From Mycobacterium lentiflavum (GTDB lineage: Bacteria; Actinomycetota; Actinomycetes; Mycobacteriales; Mycobacteriaceae): 64,000 nt of DNA. The first letter of the stretch is position 1, and each line of letters starts with the position of its first letter. Below are positions 1-8,751 of this stretch, in pieces. The notes under the pieces were generated by a model. The model saw only the letters and a program-made list of their open reading frames with translations. It did no database searches and was not told the DNA's origin. The stretch lies in assembly GCF_022374895.2 (NCBI RefSeq), contig NZ_CP092423.2, forward strand, positions 3,162,001 to 3,226,000, read 5' to 3'. A program made the position numbers and the translations under genes.

Positions 1-2
1 TC

Positions 3-626
3 GTCGGCCCCGGCGGCTCGGTGCTCGGTATCGATCTCGCCGAACGGCTACTCGCACTGGGGCGCGCCAAGGCCGAAAGATTGGCGCTGGGCAATATCGA
101 GTTTCGCTCCGGCGACATGCTCGACCTTCAGCTGCCGCCCGAAAGCTTTGACGCAGTTGTATGCGTCTTCGGTATTTTCTTCGTACCCGACATCGGCGCC
201 GCCGCGCGGGAGTTGTGGCGCAACGTGCGCCCGGGCGGCAAGCTCGCGATCACGACCTGGGGGCCGCGCTTCCTCGAGCCCGCCAATACGGCTTTCTGGG
301 AATCGATTCGCCAGGTTCGGCCCGAGCTCTACAAGGGGTTCAATCCGTGGGATCGCATCTGCGATCCGGCGTCATTGGGTGAAGCGTTGCGTGAGGGCGG
401 GGTAGCCGGGGCCGAGATTGTCGCCGAGTTCGGCGCGCACGCAATCACATCGCCCGAAGCGTGGTGGGCGGCGGTAATGGGCTCAGGTTACCGTGGCACC
501 ATCGAGCAGCTCTCACCGCAGGATCGCGACCGAGTGCACACCGCCAACCTCGATTATGTTCGGACCTCTGGGATTACGAGTGCCGAGACCAACGTCGTGT
601 ACGCGGTCGCCACCAAGAATCGATGA
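3..626 (+). CDS. Class I SAM-dependent methyltransferase, 5'-truncated by the window edge
   Basis: The reading frame is open from the first complete codon of the window and begins inside the SAM-binding glycine loop (VGPGGSVLGIDL), so the true start lies upstream. The acidic residue ending the second strand (GIDLAE), the later GDMLDLQLP stretch and the FDAVVCVFGIFFVPD strand are the usual motifs of UbiE/Methyltransf_11 enzymes. They transfer a methyl group from S-adenosylmethionine to a small molecule. Nothing visible identifies the substrate. The gene converges on the FKBP gene, with a perfect palindrome between them. The family call is firm. Confidence 0.8.
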   Translation, partial: VGPGGSVLGIDLAERLLALGRAKAERLALGNIEFRSGDMLDLQLPPESFDAVVCVFGIFFVPDIGAAARELWRNVRPGGKLAITTWGPRFLEPANTAFWESIRQVRPELYKGFNPWDRICDPASLGEALREGGVAGAEIVAEFGAHAITSPEAWWAAVMGSGYRGTIEQLSPQDRDRVHTANLDYVRTSGITSAETNVVYAVATKNR

Positions 627-690
627 CAAGACAACTAAAGCTGTTATGCAGCAATGCTTTACGATGCCCCACTGTAAGAAATAGTCAGCT

Positions 691-704
691 AGGCGCATGC
701 GCCT
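691..704. other. Perfect 14-bp palindrome between convergent genes
   Basis: AGGCGCATGCGCCT is a perfect palindrome without a loop, 65 bp after the methyltransferase stop and 45 bp before the convergent FKBP stop. It could be a protein-binding site or part of a two-way terminator. There is no U-tract, so an intrinsic terminator is unlikely. Confidence 0.35.
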
Positions 705-749
705 GCGCGACAGGAGGTTACGGCACAGTGCGTGTCGTGCCTACTCGGC

Positions 750-1307
750 TCAGCCGGCAGCGGCGAGGATTTTGATCGCGAAGATCAGCGAATCGCCCGG
801 CCGGATGCCAGCGCTGGGCTGACCTTCGGGGTAGCCATCCGCGGGGACCATCGCGACAGCGACCGTTGAGCCGACCTGCTGCCCTGCGATGGCCTTCTGG
901 AAGCCGGGCACGACGCCGGTAAGCGGGAAGTCAACTGGGGCGCCCCGGTCGAAGCTGCTGTCGAACACGGACCCGTCGCGGCCGTTGACGCCCATGTAGC
1001 AGACGGAGACCTTGGCAGTGGGTGAGACCACCGGCCCATTTGCGACATGCAGCGTGTGTACCTGGGTCTGGTTCACGCTGAACGGTGCAGTCACCGTCAC
1101 CCGGGGAGCGGTCGTATCCGTGGGTCCGACGACGGCGATGCTGCCGGTCGTCCCCGAGAGAGTCCAATCAGGTGTTCCACCTGCCGGCGGTGCTGCGGTT
1201 GGGCACGAGCCGGCCGCGGTGGCCGTACCCGATCCAGCGAGCATCAGAACGGTAGCCGCGACGCAGCCCGCGAACACGATCGAGGAATACAACCGGAGAG
1301 ACTTCAC
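750..1307 (-). CDS. Exported FKBP-type peptidyl-prolyl cis-trans isomerase
   Basis: The product has an N-terminal signal peptide (hydrophobic run IVFAGCVAATVLMLAG, likely cleaved after an Ala-rich stretch) and a C-terminal FKBP domain. The domain is recognised by GSVFDSSFDRG, the hydrophobic PVDFPLTGVVPGFQKAI segment and PADGYPEG. Such proteins catalyse proline isomerisation, here probably in the cell envelope. The longest frame starts at a GTG at 1316, but a TAGCGT -10-like hexamer (1315-1320) overlaps that codon. The GTG at 1307 lies one base after the expected transcription start, so it is preferred. A lipobox is not convincing. Confidence 0.82.
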   Translation of the reverse strand: MKSLRLYSSIVFAGCVAATVLMLAGSGTATAAGSCPTAAPPAGGTPDWTLSGTTGSIAVVGPTDTTAPRVTVTAPFSVNQTQVHTLHVANGPVVSPTAKVSVCYMGVNGRDGSVFDSSFDRGAPVDFPLTGVVPGFQKAIAGQQVGSTVAVAMVPADGYPEGQPSAGIRPGDSLIFAIKILAAAG

Positions 1308-1602
1308 CGGCGTCACGCTACAGCCACGTGCTGCTCCGTCGTCGCGGACCCGCGAGCGTCGTTGATCGAGCTGCCGCTTTGGGCCACCTGTGCCATCAAG
1401 AAATACGAACCAAGAGAACAGAACCGTGCCCGGCTACGGGTCGCCGTCTGCGCACGGCAGTCGCCGCCGAGCAGAGTTGCCGCATTCGTCGGGACGTCGT
1501 CAATTGATGAGTCACCGGGGCGGGCCATTCGCTATTCTCCAATTGCGCTGCTTTGCATGCACTGGCGGCCGTGCTAACGCGAAAAGAACGGAAGGGAATC
1601 AA

Positions 1603-1959
1603 ATGCCCTCACCTCGCTGGTTCGCTGGACTCGCGATCCCCATGATGGCTGGCGCTGCACTGGCTAGCAGCGCGGCGACTGCGAACGCAGTTACTCCCCA
1701 AGACGAGGTGTACCTCAATCAATTGCGCGCCGTAGGCCTGACGTGGCCGCCTCAGACGGAAGAGGCGCTCATCGGCGAGGCGCACCTCATCTGCTACGAC
1801 CTCACCTGGGGCTGGACGCCGCAGCAGATCGCCGATGAGGTCCACGCGCACCTGGACAAGCGGAGCGTGACGCTGCCGGATGTCGGAACCATGGTCAACG
1901 CCGCACACTCGACGTATTGCCCGGGCAACGTGTGCGACGCTCCGTCGCTGTGCACCTAG
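1603..1959 (+). CDS. Exported DUF732 family protein
   Basis: This is a small secreted mycobacterial protein of about 118 residues. A signal peptide with an AxA-type end (SSAATANA) precedes a DUF732 domain, seen as DEVYLNQLRAVGL, an LIGEAHLICYDLTWGWTPQQIADEV helix pair and a Cys near the end. Function is unknown for the family. The open frame runs further upstream, but the ATG at 1603 is preceded by a GGAAGGG ribosome-binding site and immediately starts the signal peptide. Extra Cys residues at the C-terminus (YCPGNVCDAPSLCT) suggest disulphides. Confidence 0.8.
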   Translation: MPSPRWFAGLAIPMMAGAALASSAATANAVTPQDEVYLNQLRAVGLTWPPQTEEALIGEAHLICYDLTWGWTPQQIADEVHAHLDKRSVTLPDVGTMVNAAHSTYCPGNVCDAPSLCT

Positions 1960-1989
1960 CTAAACGCGGCCATCATCGCCCGGGGCCGC

Positions 1990-2814
1990 TCAGCTGATCG
2001 GCCGCCACGCACCAAGGACAGCGGACCGGTACCAGCCCTGCCGATTTCGAATCTGGACTCCGACCACATTCTGGGCACTTACGCGGCTGTCGATAATGTG
2101 TTGGTCATCGATGTAGATGACTACGTGCGACGCTTGGCTCTCACTTCCATTGGGATGCAGATAAATTAGATCTCCCGGCGCGAAGCTGCCATCTTTGGGG
2201 ATGCGAGTGCCCATCGGGCCCGCTTTGCCGTCGTATTGCTGATGGACATCGCCGCTGAACTTGATCCCCAAACCGTAGTTGTACACCCACGCAGTGAAAT
2301 TGGAGCAGTCCAAGCCTCGCCCGGCGCTCCAGGCAACCGGCTCATTTGGGGTGTCGGTGTCCGGATTCTCCTCGACAGCACCGGCATGGGTCGAGGCGGG
2401 CGGGTCCCAGCCGGGAATGTGGTGGTGGCGGTATTGCAGCCCCAGCGCATTGTCGGGGGAGTAGATGTAGCGCATGGCCGTCGCCAGGATTCGTTCCCGC
2501 TTCCACGTGTTCGCATCACAACCCACGCCCTGCGGGATGGCTGGGGCAGGCAACGCATCCGCTGCTGGTCCCCAACCCTGGTTCAAGTAGTGCCCCTCGG
2601 CACTCGTGCGGTACCAGTCGGAAAGCGGAACTGGGCTTTGCGGCAGCGCATCGCGGCTAGCGAAATCTGCCGTCAACGAGTCTCGGGGGCACGAGAAAGG
2701 GTAGGCCGCACCGCTGTCGCCTCGCGAGACTCCGACTGGGCCGCCGGTTGACACCGAACCGGCTACGCAGACGGCGAACAGAAGCGGGATAGGAAGCTTC
2801 ACTAGATGGGTCAA
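1990..2814 (-). CDS. Exported NlpC/P60-like cell-wall peptidase
   Basis: A signal sequence (LPIPLLFAVCVAGSV) is followed by about 230 residues with an NlpC/P60-type C-terminal domain. The nucleophile motif is GLDCSNFTAWVYN, followed by PGDLIYLHP and the catalytic-His motif ASHVVIYID. These enzymes are papain-like cysteine hydrolases, usually cleaving peptidoglycan stem peptides. A TTG at 2814 has a GGGGAG ribosome-binding site six bases upstream and is chosen over the longer frame beginning at 2883, which would put an Arg-rich stretch before the signal peptide. The middle segment before the catalytic Cys is not recognised and may be a mycobacterial specificity region. Confidence 0.75.
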   Translation of the reverse strand: MTHLVKLPIPLLFAVCVAGSVSTGGPVGVSRGDSGAAYPFSCPRDSLTADFASRDALPQSPVPLSDWYRTSAEGHYLNQGWGPAADALPAPAIPQGVGCDANTWKRERILATAMRYIYSPDNALGLQYRHHHIPGWDPPASTHAGAVEENPDTDTPNEPVAWSAGRGLDCSNFTAWVYNYGLGIKFSGDVHQQYDGKAGPMGTRIPKDGSFAPGDLIYLHPNGSESQASHVVIYIDDQHIIDSRVSAQNVVGVQIRNRQGWYRSAVLGAWRPIS

Positions 2815-3015
2815 CGTGCTCCCCGCTCGGTCGAATGGTCGGCGCCGACGAAGCAATATTAGGAGGGCGCACCGGATGAGCAACCGCTTCTGGCCGATTG
2901 AAAAATGACCAGTCGCCTCGCTGCTCGACCTTGCTGTGGCCGCCGAGGACGACGGGGTTGACCGCTATACCCGGGCGCGGTTCTATGATCGATAGACCGC
3001 GAGGGGAGACCTGTA

Positions 3016-3330
3016 GTGAGGAGCGTTTGCCATCTTGCTGCCGTCGGCATGATGACGCTGGCCTCGATGGCGGTCGCGACGATCGCGACGCCGGCGGTGA
3101 GTTCGGCCGATTGCCAGGATGGCCAGTGGTGGGATCCGACGGGCAAGGTCTGCCGGCCGCTCGGTGTCGGGCCGCAACCGTTGGCTTGTGATTCGGGTCA
3201 GTGGTGGGACCCGACGGCCAATGTGTGTCGCCCGCTCGGCGTCGGGCCGCAACCACTCGCGTGCGACAACGGATGGTGGTGGGATCCGGGCGCTAATGTA
3301 TGCCGCCCGCCGGTGCTGCCGCCCGGTTGA
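3016..3330 (+). CDS. Small secreted protein with three Cys-pair WWDP repeats
   Basis: A 104-residue protein with a signal peptide (MMTLASMAVATIATPAVSSA) and a mature part made almost wholly of three tandem 25/25/22-residue units. Each unit reads C-x3-(Q/W)WWDP-x4-C-RP followed by a Pro/Gly linker. Each unit could close one disulphide around a Trp-Trp pair, which suggests a small carbohydrate- or envelope-binding fold. I do not recognise a named family, so the function is unknown. The GTG start has a GAGGGGAG ribosome-binding site at 3001-3008. Confidence 0.7.
   Translation: MRSVCHLAAVGMMTLASMAVATIATPAVSSADCQDGQWWDPTGKVCRPLGVGPQPLACDSGQWWDPTANVCRPLGVGPQPLACDNGWWWDPGANVCRPPVLPPG
3112..3327 (+). 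repeat. Three tandem coding repeats (75, 75 and 66 bp)
   Basis: Units are 3112-3186, 3187-3261 and 3262-3327, each beginning at the Cys codon of the WWDP motif. They are alike at the DNA level too, especially across the LGVGPQP linker of units 1 and 2, which points to recent duplication. Confidence 0.8.
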
Positions 3331-3344
3331 TCCCGCCCGGATCA
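3328..3344 (+). terminator. Possible hairpin at the stop of the WWDP-repeat gene
   Basis: TGATCC, a five-base loop and GGATCA form a 6-bp stem that starts on the stop codon. There is no following T-run, so termination activity is uncertain. Confidence 0.3.
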
Positions 3345-3827
3345 GGGGTTCGCAGGATCCCAACGGGGTGAGCGGTCGGAAACAAACCTTCGGCTGCGAC
3401 ACCCTGTACGGAATGACCGAATTCCGCTGCGCTGCAACGGCATCCCGCTGTGGTACCCCATCGACCATCGAATTGCGGATAACACCCGCCGAAGTCGATC
3501 TGGGTGAATTCAGGTAGTCGATTTAGACTCCGATGGAGCCGGATGTATTTGTGGCCGCGGCAATCGACCGGAAGCAGCGCGCAGGCCAAGCCGTGCGTTG
3601 GAACGAACGCTCGCTCTAAGCGTCCCGCCACGCTGACCGTTAACCGCCAGCGGAACCGGCCTGTAACACCGAGGCGCTGCGACGGAATTGCGAGCGCAGA
3701 AATTCAATACTGGCTAACCAATTTGCGATTGAACACCCAGAGATGCCAAATCAGCCATACCGGTTTCGGCCGTCGAAATAATCTGCAAGGATATTGAGCT
3801 TCAACGCCGCGGGCTGGAGGGGGCGCG
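3345..3827. other. Intergenic stretch without a convincing gene
   Basis: About 480 bp between the WWDP gene and the first c-di-GMP gene. Short open frames on both strands show no family motif and no good ribosome-binding site. The AT-richer part near 3690-3790 probably carries the promoter for the downstream gene. Confidence 0.4.
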
Positions 3828-6098
3828 TTGTCGTTTCAGGGGCGTCGCCTGCAGTTAGGGCTATCTGCCGTCGTGGTCGCCGCGGCGGCGTTCAACGCGC
3901 TGAACCTGTGGGGACTGGCGACGGCGCAACGGGTGCAGTTTGTCCTCGAAGCAGCGCTGTGTGTTGGCGCGTTACTCGTGGGGCTCATCGTTGTGGCCCG
4001 GGTATCCGGCCTGTCACGGTGGTGGCGACTATCCCTTCTGGCAGCGATAGCCACCTTTCTGAGCGCCGAATCTCTCGCGCAGCCGGCGAGGGGCGCCGGT
4101 GGAACCGCACCAGAGCCTGCCGTCGTCGGCTACTTCGTCGCCGGCCTCTTGTTCTGCGCGGCGATGCTGCTCCTCGTTCGCGCTGGCCGTTATCACGACG
4201 ACGCTCCCAAACGAGTGCGCGGCTGGGCGGCAGTCGTCACGACCATTCTCGACGGACTGGTGAGCACGCTGGCGTTTTGCCACCTGGTGTACGTCGCCCG
4301 CTTGGGCGCCGAGCACGGCGCCGCGCTGCCGCGGTCAACGAACACCGAGGTCGTATGGGGGATCGCCGGCGTGGAGCTCGTCACGGTGGTGGGCGCGGTT
4401 CTCCTGGCCATGTGGTATCCGCCCTACCGGCCGGGACGGGCGAACTACATGCTGCTCGCGGCCGCCGTCATCACGCTGGCCTCCTCGGACAGGCTGCTCG
4501 CCTACCTTCGAAGCGTCGGTGTCACCACGCTGGATCTGTGGGTCGGCATCGGATTCGTCATGGCCCCGCTGTTGGTCGCGTGGAGCTTGCTCGTACTACC
4601 TCCGAGGCCCCGCCCTCACGACGACGAACAGACCACGAACTGGGCACGGCTCACCCTGCCCTATGTGGGCTTCATGGGCAGCACCGCTCTGCTCACGTTT
4701 CAAGTGCTGGTCGGACGAGGGATCGACGCACTATTCGCCAGCACCTATTTGGCTATGGCGTTGCTCGTCGCGACCCGCTACGTGGTGGCGATGCAGGTGC
4801 AGCGGATGCTGACCGCACAGCTCGTTGACGCCAAACGCCGGCTGGCCTATCAGGCTCACCACGACGCACTGACCGGGCTACCCAATCGATTGCTGTTGGC
4901 CGAGCGGCTGGACGACGCGATCCGGGACGGCCCGTTCGTCTTGATCTTCGTCGACATCGACGACTTCAAAGATGTCAATGACCGATTCGGGCACGCGGCC
5001 GGCGACGAGTTGCTGTGCGCAATCAGCGCGCGCCTACAAAATTGCCTCGGCCCACCCGACACGCTGGCACGTATCGGGGGAGACGAGTTCGCCATCCTCA
5101 CTGCCAGCGCTGTCGACGCACCGGAGCTGATCGCCGACCAGCTCCGGGTCGCTCTCCGAAGTCCGTTCTCGGTGCATGGCACTTCGGTGCGGGTGCGAGC
5201 AAGCATGGGCCTAGTCAGCCCCGGCTGCGACGAGGGTGCGCCGACCTCCGACGATCTGCTCAGGCAAGCTGACATCTCGATGTACACCGGAAAGCGGCTG
5301 GGTAAAGACACGGCCGTGGTGTACCGCCCGGCGTTCAGCGTTTCGGAGGATTTTACGACCGCGCTGCGTCAAGCGAATGGCGCTGTCCCGCAAGGCTTTC
5401 AGCTCAAGTATCAGCCCGTGGTGGCCCTCCCAGACGGCACACCGGTCGCGGTGGAGGCACTCGCCCGGTGGACGGCACCAAGCGGGATACAGATTCCTCC
5501 TCAAACCTTCGTCGCGCTGGCTGAAGCCAACGGCATGGGGGCCCAACTGGATGCCCTGGTACTCGATCAGGCCTGCGCGCAGATCCAAGCCGCGGGCCTC
5601 GACCTGGACGTTCACGTCAACATCGGTGCCGCGCGGCTCGGAAGCGTCGATTTCGAACGTGTCATCAGCCGCATTCTCGCGCGGCATGGGCTATCGCCAC
5701 ATCGACTCGTCTTGGAGATCACCGAGACCGTCCCCATTGTTGATCTCGCCGATGGAGCGGCCGCTATCAGACGTCTGAACGAACGAGGCATCCGAGTGGC
5801 GTTGGACGATTTCGGCACCGGGTACAACTCGCTGACCTACCTGCATGAGCTGCCGGTGCAAATCGTCAAGCTCGACCGAGGACTCGCGGCGGGCGTCGAA
5901 CCGGAACGAAACCTCACGCTCTACCGGTCGGTCATCGGCTTGTGCGAAGCGCTGGGGCTCAAGGTAATCGCCGAAGGGATCGAAACCGCTGACCAGGCGG
6001 ACACGGTATTCATGGCCGGATGCGGGTTGGCACAAGGCTATTTGTTCGGGGTCGCATCCGGGCTAACCGATTTGGCCATATCTTCAACCAGACACTGA
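3828..6098 (+). CDS. Membrane-anchored GGDEF-EAL c-di-GMP cyclase/phosphodiesterase
   Basis: A 756-residue protein with roughly 330 N-terminal residues of multiple membrane helices (MASE-like sensor), then GGDEF (motif near residue 417) and EAL (near 542) domains. GGDEF makes cyclic di-GMP and EAL degrades it. The cyclase signature ARIGGDEF is intact. The EAL metal and substrate residues are present (VEALARW, NIGAAR, LEITE, ALDDFGTGY, KLDRG, AEGIE, AQGYLFG). The inhibitory I-site Arg is missing: the residues before the motif are GPPD, not RxxD. The TTG start follows a GGAGGGGG ribosome-binding site. The next gene encodes a second enzyme of the same pathway. Confidence 0.9.
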   Translation: MSFQGRRLQLGLSAVVVAAAAFNALNLWGLATAQRVQFVLEAALCVGALLVGLIVVARVSGLSRWWRLSLLAAIATFLSAESLAQPARGAGGTAPEPAVVGYFVAGLLFCAAMLLLVRAGRYHDDAPKRVRGWAAVVTTILDGLVSTLAFCHLVYVARLGAEHGAALPRSTNTEVVWGIAGVELVTVVGAVLLAMWYPPYRPGRANYMLLAAAVITLASSDRLLAYLRSVGVTTLDLWVGIGFVMAPLLVAWSLLVLPPRPRPHDDEQTTNWARLTLPYVGFMGSTALLTFQVLVGRGIDALFASTYLAMALLVATRYVVAMQVQRMLTAQLVDAKRRLAYQAHHDALTGLPNRLLLAERLDDAIRDGPFVLIFVDIDDFKDVNDRFGHAAGDELLCAISARLQNCLGPPDTLARIGGDEFAILTASAVDAPELIADQLRVALRSPFSVHGTSVRVRASMGLVSPGCDEGAPTSDDLLRQADISMYTGKRLGKDTAVVYRPAFSVSEDFTTALRQANGAVPQGFQLKYQPVVALPDGTPVAVEALARWTAPSGIQIPPQTFVALAEANGMGAQLDALVLDQACAQIQAAGLDLDVHVNIGAARLGSVDFERVISRILARHGLSPHRLVLEITETVPIVDLADGAAAIRRLNERGIRVALDDFGTGYNSLTYLHELPVQIVKLDRGLAAGVEPERNLTLYRSVIGLCEALGLKVIAEGIETADQADTVFMAGCGLAQGYLFGVASGLTDLAISSTRH

Positions 6099-6351
6099 AT
6101 ACTGTTGCTGCACAATAATATTGCCGAATTCCTGGACGAATCTGTCTGAGACTGCTGGATGGACGCCGACCGCTCGGCGGTCCCACGGTGCCAAACCCAT
6201 TGCTAAACAACGAGATAGGATTAGAACTGGCGTCGGGCGGGGGATAGTGGAATCTGACGAAGCTTTCTGAGCTACACGGCCGATAAATCGCTCTGCTGCC
6301 CAATAGAACTCGGGCTGCAATCACGCGCCCAAATCCATAGGGTTCGACCGC

Positions 6352-8523
6352 GTGCCGGATTACCATATCGCTATGGGGGCCGAAGGGCAGGGTGTGCACC
6401 CAGCGAGAGACGGACCGGCTGATTCTGAGGAGTTGGTTCGAACCCTCTTGGGTCTGTTGCGGCGTCGCCTAGGCCTAGATACGGCGTGGATCGCGTCGTT
6501 TTACCAAGGGATGCAAGTATTCGAGGTGATCGACGGCGACACCGACGCCTTGGGTGTCTCGCCCGGCGACCGATCATCGTTGACTGGGTCGTATAGCGTC
6601 CGCGTGATCGATGGGCGGCTGCCCGCCGTCATCCCAGACACGTCCGCCGACAAAACCGCCTCCGTTCTGCCCAGAACGCACAAATTGGGTCTGGGCGCTT
6701 ATGTAGGCGTACCCCTGCTCGGCCCGAACGGCTCGACCGTCGGAATGGTGGGTGCGGTCAGCCGGGAGGCGAAGCCGCATCTTGCCGATGTCGACTTACG
6801 AATTGTCAACAAAATGGCCGACCTCATCGGCGCCTTGATGGAATTACCGGTGGCCTCGACGAAGATCCACGCCGAGCAGCGCGAGGGGATCCGCCGAGTG
6901 GTGGCCGAACGCGATTTCGAGGTCGTCTTCCAAGCGGTGCACGATGTCTCGACCGGCAAGGTTGTCGGCGTCGAAGCGCTCGCGCGCTTCCCGTGCGAAC
7001 CATTTCGCCCCGATCTGGTTTTCGGTCAGGCGGCCCTGTTGGGGTTGGACATCGAATTGGAGACTTCGGTCATCGCACGCATCCTGTCGCTGCTGCCGCA
7101 GCTGCCCGAAGATGGGTTCGTCGCGGTGAACATCTCTCCATCGGCGGTGCTGCTGACGCCGTGGACCGAGCTGCTCGCCGAGGTCGATCCGTCACGTCTG
7201 GTGCTCGAAATCACCGAGCACGATGCGGTCGAGAACTACGACGCTCTCGACGAGGTGCTCGAAGCATGCCGGGCACGCGGTATGCGGGTGGCGGTCGATG
7301 ACGTGGGTGCCGGCTTCTCCTCGTTTTCTCACGTGCTGGAGTTGGCACCAGAATTCATCAAGATCGATCAGTCGATCACTCGCAACATCGATGCCGACGA
7401 CGCGCGTCGTCGACTGGCTCAATCCATTGCCGAATTCGCGGCGCAGATCGGCGCGACCGTAATCGCCGAAGGCGTGGAGAGCCAGGGCGAATTGGACGCC
7501 ATAAGTGCTGCCGGCATCCCCTGGGCGCAGGGCTACCACCTCAGCAGGCCCCAGTCCCACACGCACGGTTTTGCGGCCTGCGGTGCCGTCGCCGAATCGG
7601 TCGATCGGTCCTTCGCTGTTTTCGACCTGCTCGGAGAACGACGGTTCGAGCTGGCGCTGACGCATTCACCCATCGGTATGGCCGTCGTCGGCCTCGATGG
7701 GTCGTTCCAGCGCACCAATCGGGCGCTGCGGACAATACTCGGCTACAGCCGAAAGGCATTGGCAGAACTTACCTTCCAGGAGATCACCCACCCCGAGGAC
7801 CTGGATGCCGACTTGGCTCTGCTCGCCGAGTGCCTCGCGGGCCGCCGCCGCAGTTACCGCATAGACAAGCGCTACATCGCCGCCGATGGACGCATCGTGT
7901 GGTGTGATCTCACCGCCGTGCTCGTGCAAGGCCATCGCAACCAGCCTCGTTGCTTCGTCTCACAAATCCTCGACGTCACCGCGGATCGCATGCGAGAGGC
8001 CGAGTTGGCCCGCCAAGCCACCACCGACACCCTGACGAAAATTGCCAACCGCTCCGCGGCGTGGAGCCAGCTCGAGCAACTCGACGCGGCCGACAACGGC
8101 TACGGCATCCTGTTCTGCGACATCGAGCAATTCAAATCCATCAACGATCGATGCGGCCACCGAGCCGGCGACGAACTGTTGATCGAGGTCGCCGACCGCC
8201 TACTCGCGGCCATCGGAGACGATGACCTCGTCGCCCGCTGGGGTGGCGACGAATTCCTGGTTATCACCGACGCCATCGACGAGCGCGCCCTCACGCTCCT
8301 CACCAACCGCATAACAGACCGGGTGCAAAGGACTCCGATCACGCTCGCCGACGGCACAGCGCTCGCTATCGTCCTAACGATCGGCTCCGCAGCACACCGA
8401 CCGGGAGATGGCCGATCCATAGATGCTGTCCTTGAGCGCGCCGATCAGGCCATGTATGAGCAGCGGCGCAGCCAAACCGGTGTCTTTCGCCTCACAGCCG
8501 GTAAACCCGGCCCTCGCTCTTGA
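6352..8523 (+). CDS. GAF-EAL-PAS-GGDEF cyclic di-GMP signalling protein
   Basis: A 723-residue soluble protein. The N-terminal ~170 residues resemble a GAF sensor (YVGVPLLGPNGSTVGMVGAV). An EAL domain follows (VEALARF near 208; VNISPS, LEITEH, VDDVGAGF, FIKIDQS, AEGVES, AQGYHLSRP), then a PAS domain near 430-545 and a C-terminal GGDEF domain (ARWGGDEF near 631). Catalytic residues of both domains look intact. The GGDEF I-site Arg is absent (GDDD). The domain order is the reverse of the upstream gene. The start is a GTG at 6352; an ATG at 6373 is the alternative. Confidence 0.9.
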   Translation: MPDYHIAMGAEGQGVHPARDGPADSEELVRTLLGLLRRRLGLDTAWIASFYQGMQVFEVIDGDTDALGVSPGDRSSLTGSYSVRVIDGRLPAVIPDTSADKTASVLPRTHKLGLGAYVGVPLLGPNGSTVGMVGAVSREAKPHLADVDLRIVNKMADLIGALMELPVASTKIHAEQREGIRRVVAERDFEVVFQAVHDVSTGKVVGVEALARFPCEPFRPDLVFGQAALLGLDIELETSVIARILSLLPQLPEDGFVAVNISPSAVLLTPWTELLAEVDPSRLVLEITEHDAVENYDALDEVLEACRARGMRVAVDDVGAGFSSFSHVLELAPEFIKIDQSITRNIDADDARRRLAQSIAEFAAQIGATVIAEGVESQGELDAISAAGIPWAQGYHLSRPQSHTHGFAACGAVAESVDRSFAVFDLLGERRFELALTHSPIGMAVVGLDGSFQRTNRALRTILGYSRKALAELTFQEITHPEDLDADLALLAECLAGRRRSYRIDKRYIAADGRIVWCDLTAVLVQGHRNQPRCFVSQILDVTADRMREAELARQATTDTLTKIANRSAAWSQLEQLDAADNGYGILFCDIEQFKSINDRCGHRAGDELLIEVADRLLAAIGDDDLVARWGGDEFLVITDAIDERALTLLTNRITDRVQRTPITLADGTALAIVLTIGSAAHRPGDGRSIDAVLERADQAMYEQRRSQTGVFRLTAGKPGPRS

Positions 8524-8751
8524 TGATGTAATCCTACTGTGGGACAGCATCTTTAGCGGTAAAAATTGGAGAAGCATCAGCCCAATCGATGTATTATTCT
8601 GCGCCTCAACATAATTGATGGTATTCCGGAATCCAACGGTGACATCCCTCCATCTTCATTTATGCGCGACGCCGACGTCGCAACGGTTGCTGGTCTGCCG
8701 TACCGGCGGTGGACTATTGTGTTGCTGAATTGCAGCTGTCGGGAGGTTTCG

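Noticed and set aside
3112..3327. Tandem repeats as a CRISPR array
   Set aside because: The repeats are in frame in a secreted protein, have no spacers of constant length and no cas genes nearby.
8566..8751. Upstream extension of the Ser/Thr kinase frame
   Set aside because: The extra residues have no kinase homology. A GGGAGG site sits correctly before the GTG at 8752, which opens the usual EGTPFGRYRL start.
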